64,000 bases of DNA from the NCBI GenBank assembly GCA_002698785.1, contig PAAG01000005.1:1-64000 (forward strand), given 5' to 3'. A program made the position numbers and the translations under genes. The stretch comes from Verrucomicrobiales bacterium (GTDB lineage Bacteria; Verrucomicrobiota; Verrucomicrobiia; Verrucomicrobiales; DEV007). The notes below the pieces were generated by a model. It searched no databases and had not been told where the DNA came from. It worked only from the letters and a program-made list of their open reading frames with translations. Below, in pieces: positions 61,328 to 64,000 of the stretch. How positions within the stretch are numbered: position 1 is the first letter of the stretch; the number at the start of each line of letters is the position of its first letter.

Positions 61328-61373
61328 GTGTGTTAGAGGGACTCCCGTTTTATTTGGGGAGCGCCTAACACAC
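61328..61373. promoter_or_regulatory. Long palindrome in the divergent NHL control region
   Basis: The arms GTGTGTTAG (61328-61336) and CTAACACAC (61365-61373) pair perfectly; inside, CTCCC (61342-61346) and GGGAG (61357-61361) pair around a T-rich 10-base loop. The structure begins 15 bases before the minus-strand start at 61313, in the 299-base gap to the divergent NHL gene at 61613. It may be an operator for a dimeric regulator or a leader hairpin that affects translation of the left gene. Confidence 0.55.
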
Positions 61374-61612
61374 GAAGCGAGCCTGACTCGTTTCTGATTG
61401 AAGATTTTTTTGAAACTGAATCGAGGGAGAGACGGTTGGATGACGGGTTTATGCAGAAAAGTATTTAATTTTTGAAGCGGACAGCAAGAGTTTCATTGGG
61501 GGGAGCATTGTGTGGAGCTGTGCCGATTTGATGTAAGGGGTGGTGAGGAAATTATCCTTAGTAACTTATCGAAAGGGGAGTATTTTGCTCCGTTCTATCA
61601 ATCCGTGCCCTA

Positions 61613-62818
61613 ATGAGATCTACTTTCACTGCTGCTGTATTCGCCTTCATTGCTCTGGTTTCTTTGTCTTCAGTGCTGCATGCCGATACATTTGAGGCCA
61701 AGTTCCTCTTTCGGTTTGGAGGGAGTGGTAGTGGTGATGGGCTCTTTGTCCTTCCTGGCGGGGCAGCAATTGATAGCGTTCGGGGGCGGATTTATGTCAC
61801 GGATTTCCATGGGCACGATCTTCAGATTTTCGATTTGAATGGAAATTTTATCGCAAAGATTGGTTCTATGGGTTCGGGCGATGGACAGTTCATTTCGCCT
61901 TCTACAATCGTGGTGCGGCAGTCAACCGGGACAGTGTATGTGACAGACGGCGGGAATAATCGAGTGCAGTATTTCACGCCATCGGGGAACAGCGTGGTCT
62001 TTGCGGGAAAGTGGGGCAGTTCCGGAACGGGGGACGGGCAATTTCAAAATCCCAGTGGCATTGATATCGACGAGGAGACTGGTAATGTGTATGTCGGTGA
62101 GTTTGGTGGAGACCGTGTGCAGTATTTCAGCTCCACCGGAAGTTTTATTGGCAAATGGGGAGGTCTTAGCGATGTGACCGATGTCGCAGTCAGTGAAACG
62201 GCGGGCTTGGTGTATGTGACGGAATACAACGACAGTCGATATAGTATTTTCGAGTTGGATGGTACTGCCGTGGATGTAGTGAACGAAATTACTCCGATGC
62301 GCGATTTTAATCAGCCTGCTGGTGTCGCTGTTACGCAAGGTGGGCGGGTAGTCGTGACAGATCGTACAGCTCCTGTTCCCATCTTTGAGGGGGATGGGAC
62401 TCTCTCTCCTTTTGAATTTTCTTCCTTTGGAGACGGTGATGGAGAGTTGTTTTTACCCTATGGTATCGATATTGATGAAGCTTCCGGGCTGACGGTGATT
62501 ACGGAGGGGAATGATTTTGTTTCGGTGTGGTCGGTTCGATGGTTTAATCAGGCTCCGATTGTGAAAGTGAAAGGAAAAAAACGGATTACGACGAAGCGGG
62601 GGCGAATTCGACTGAAGGGTATTGCATTCGATGCAGACAGTGTTTTGACGAAGGTCGAGGCAAAGGTGGGGCGTAAGCGTTATCGCCCGGTGAAGGGGCT
62701 GAGCCCATGGAAGTATCGAGCACGGCTGAAGCCAGGCATGAACCGAATCAAAGTCCGAGCATTTGATGATGAGGGTGGACTCTCAAGGGGCACTAAGGTT
62801 AAGGTGAAGCGGGAGTAA
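61613..62818 (+). CDS. Secreted NHL-repeat protein with basic C-terminal domain
   Basis: The 401-residue product has a signal peptide (AAVFAFIALVSLSSVLHA) and NHL blades (RIYVTDFHGHDLQIFDLNG, TVYVTDGGNNRVQYFTPSG, NVYVGEFGGDRVQYFSSTG). The C-terminal 90 residues form an Ig-like domain with a remarkable excess of Lys and Arg (KVKGKKRITTKRGRIRLKG, YRPVKGLSPWKYRARLKPG). The basic face could bind acidic polysaccharide or nucleic acid. A strong start context is not evident; the gap of 24 bases to the methyltransferase gene allows one transcript. Confidence 0.87.
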   Translation: MRSTFTAAVFAFIALVSLSSVLHADTFEAKFLFRFGGSGSGDGLFVLPGGAAIDSVRGRIYVTDFHGHDLQIFDLNGNFIAKIGSMGSGDGQFISPSTIVVRQSTGTVYVTDGGNNRVQYFTPSGNSVVFAGKWGSSGTGDGQFQNPSGIDIDEETGNVYVGEFGGDRVQYFSSTGSFIGKWGGLSDVTDVAVSETAGLVYVTEYNDSRYSIFELDGTAVDVVNEITPMRDFNQPAGVAVTQGGRVVVTDRTAPVPIFEGDGTLSPFEFSSFGDGDGELFLPYGIDIDEASGLTVITEGNDFVSVWSVRWFNQAPIVKVKGKKRITTKRGRIRLKGIAFDADSVLTKVEAKVGRKRYRPVKGLSPWKYRARLKPGMNRIKVRAFDDEGGLSRGTKVKVKRE

Positions 62819-62842
62819 GTCCTGAATAGTAATCGGGTTCGG

Positions 62843-63685
62843 ATGAGCGTTTTTCTTTCTAGTGAAATTCCTTTGCAGCCGAATCCGGCTGAGACTGGTG
62901 AGAGGTGCCGTCTGTGCGGTGGGGGTGACTTTGCTCTCCATCGGCAGTGGGATGTGGGTGATTACTGGAACCAGACTTCGATTCCGTTGACTCTGTGGGC
63001 TTGCCGCGATTGTGAATTGGTGATGCTGTGGCCGGTTCCGACGGCGGAAGAGTATCCGGGGGGCGGGGACTGGTATTCTTCGCAGCGGGTGAGTAAGGGG
63101 AGGAAGTATTGGTTCAAAACGTTTCGTCGGCGGGTGCAGAACAAGTTGATCGGAACGAAGACGGAGCGTTTTTATAAGCAGTGTAAGCAGGCGACTTCTT
63201 CGGGGCGGTTTCTTGATGTGGGTTGTGGTGTGGGGCCACTGCTGGAGTTGGCCGCTGGTGATTTTGATGAGGTGGTAGGAATTGAGCCTTCTCCGATTGC
63301 CTGTGAGGAGGTGCGGAAGAAGGGCTTTCGGGTGTTTGAGGGAATGCTGGACGAGGTGGAGGTGGAGCAAGACTACTACGATTTGATCACGATGGATGCG
63401 GTGATCGAGCATGTCCTGGATCCGATTGCTACGATTCGACAACTCTATGATGCGCTGGCTCCGGGTGGATACCTGGGGATGGTGACGGTGAAGTTGGAAG
63501 GACCGACCAATCGAAAACGCGGTGGAGGGTGGAACGGTTACCGGCATGGGTGGCACACGATTCTTTTTACCCAGGATACGCTTCAGCAATGCCTGACAAA
63601 GGTGGGGTTCGAGGAAGTGAAGCGGCCACGGCGAGCGAGACCGTTCGATGATATCCTTATTCTCTGGGGCCGGAAGCCGTTGTAA
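62843..63685 (+). CDS. SAM-dependent methyltransferase with N-terminal zinc-ribbon-like part
   Basis: The 280-residue product has two CxxC pairs (CRLCGGGDFAL and CRDCELVML) near the start, then motif I GRFLDVGCGVGPLLELAAG, and later IEHVLDPIATIRQLYDALAPGGYLGMV, the class I Methyltransf_23 layout. Such proteins, often named after sugar-methyl or cell-wall loci, methylate small metabolites or glycans. It lies 24 bases after the NHL protein stop, so it may modify the same surface material. No signal is present; cytosolic. Confidence 0.85.
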   Translation: MSVFLSSEIPLQPNPAETGERCRLCGGGDFALHRQWDVGDYWNQTSIPLTLWACRDCELVMLWPVPTAEEYPGGGDWYSSQRVSKGRKYWFKTFRRRVQNKLIGTKTERFYKQCKQATSSGRFLDVGCGVGPLLELAAGDFDEVVGIEPSPIACEEVRKKGFRVFEGMLDEVEVEQDYYDLITMDAVIEHVLDPIATIRQLYDALAPGGYLGMVTVKLEGPTNRKRGGGWNGYRHGWHTILFTQDTLQQCLTKVGFEEVKRPRRARPFDDILILWGRKPL

Positions 63686-63733
63686 GCATTTGCTATTCTC
63701 ACTGGTTTCTAATAGTAGGTGTGGGTTATCCGT

Positions 63734-64000
63734 ATGATTTTCTTGATGCGTTCTGTGTGTGTTCTTTTTGTCGCGGTCGTTCTGGCCGGGTGTCGTGTTT
63801 CCGAAGATGAGTCCGGGCCTACTGCCGGTGCCTCGGTGGGGTCTGGTGGTGGAATGCAGCAAATCATCAATGTCTCGTCGTATGATCCGAAAGAGCAGCA
63901 GCGGGGTGGGCGGAGTTATTCGCAGCATGATGTTTCGGCATTGAGGAGCAATGGGGCGAAGGGGCTGATTGCTCGTGCCGGGAAGGGTGGAGAGCTGGAT
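63734..64000 (+). CDS. Lipoprotein, N-terminal part (runs off right edge)
   Basis: The open frame from the ATG at 63734 encodes 89 residues to the window edge. A lipoprotein signal (SVCVLFVAVVLAGC; Cys20) is followed by a Gly/Ser linker and the start of a domain, QQIINVSSYDP and GAKGLIARAGKGGEL, whose INVSSYD and GLIARAG segments faintly resemble GH25-type lysozyme folds. The end is missing, so this is a guess. It lies 48 bases after the methyltransferase gene. Confidence 0.55.
   Translation, partial: MIFLMRSVCVLFVAVVLAGCRVSEDESGPTAGASVGSGGGMQQIINVSSYDPKEQQRGGRSYSQHDVSALRSNGAKGLIARAGKGGELD

Noticed and set aside
62783-63928. 381-residue reverse frame across the methyltransferase gene
   Set aside because: Low-complexity His/Pro/Arg/Leu sequence antisense to a gene with motif I; no signal of its own.

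Overview
The window looks like chromosomal DNA from a free-living, heterotrophic Verrucomicrobiota bacterium, probably of the Opitutae/Puniceicoccales type. This is inferred from gene content alone; there is no rRNA or other marker. The strongest pointers are two very large secreted 'PVC-type' dehydrogenase/cytochrome c proteins, a Tat-exported Gfo/Idh/MocA oxidoreductase, degenerate SGNH domains attached to the dehydrogenases, an RRM-type RNA-binding protein, and many sugar-acid enzymes. Coding density is high. Many genes are translationally coupled through ATGA overlaps, and convergent neighbours often sit only a few bases apart. I see no rRNA, tRNA, CRISPR array, insertion sequence or phage gene.

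Region by region. 1-5.4 kb: the start of an FAD oxidoreductase running off the left edge, then an RND efflux pair (adaptor and permease, no outer-membrane channel). 5.4-11.3 kb (minus strand): uronate isomerase, a PatB/MalY-type aminotransferase, two small membrane proteins (one with tandem L7/L12-like domains), and miaB with a partner membrane protein. 11.4-15.8 kb: a carotenoid-type membrane enzyme overlapping tail-to-tail with an MMPL/RND-superfamily exporter, then two unknown membrane proteins. 15.9-30.5 kb: two PVC dehydrogenase systems, one fused to a pseudo-SGNH domain and one with it as a separate coupled gene, enclosing a K+ channel, a small envelope operon, an arabinonate-type dehydratase and a Uma2 protein. 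30.5-34 kb: a RelE/ParE-like toxin-antitoxin pair and a xylonate-dehydratase/FAH pair that suggests a Weimberg-like pentonate route. 34-40.6 kb: an NlpC/P60 hydrolase with a glycine-zipper lipoprotein and a clear terminator, a DksA-type zinc protein, two NAD(P)-dependent dehydrogenases, a CAP-domain protein with a VHL-like front domain, and an RRM protein.

40.7-46.6 kb: a tight operon of an anchored fibronectin-III-like protein, a sodium:solute symporter, a 39-residue membrane peptide and an aspartate-carbamoyltransferase-like enzyme with an altered substrate site, followed by asparagine synthetase and a 3-methyladenine DNA glycosylase. 46.6-51.2 kb is the one accessory-looking island: about 3.5 kb encoding a single 1158-residue protein with a nuclease-like N-terminus and no visible NTPase motif, flanked by long non-coding stretches with perfect hairpins. 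It is the best candidate for an undescribed (possibly anti-phage) system. 51.2-64 kb: an N-carbamoyl hydrolase/isochorismatase pair, an NhaP-type antiporter, a zinc alcohol dehydrogenase, small unknown proteins, a methyltransferase, the Gfo/Idh/MocA enzyme, two divergent NHL-repeat secreted proteins sharing a palindromic control region, another methyltransferase, and a lipoprotein cut by the right edge.

Metabolically, the uronate isomerase, two IlvD/Edd sugar-acid dehydratases, FAH enzyme, Ldh-type and D-2-hydroxyacid dehydrogenases, MDR dehydrogenase and secreted dehydrogenases suggest an organism living on polysaccharide-derived uronic and aldonic acids. The N-carbamoyl hydrolase, isochorismatase and carbamoyltransferase-like gene suggest a side interest in ureido compounds. 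All functional links are inferred from sequence reading without database searches.
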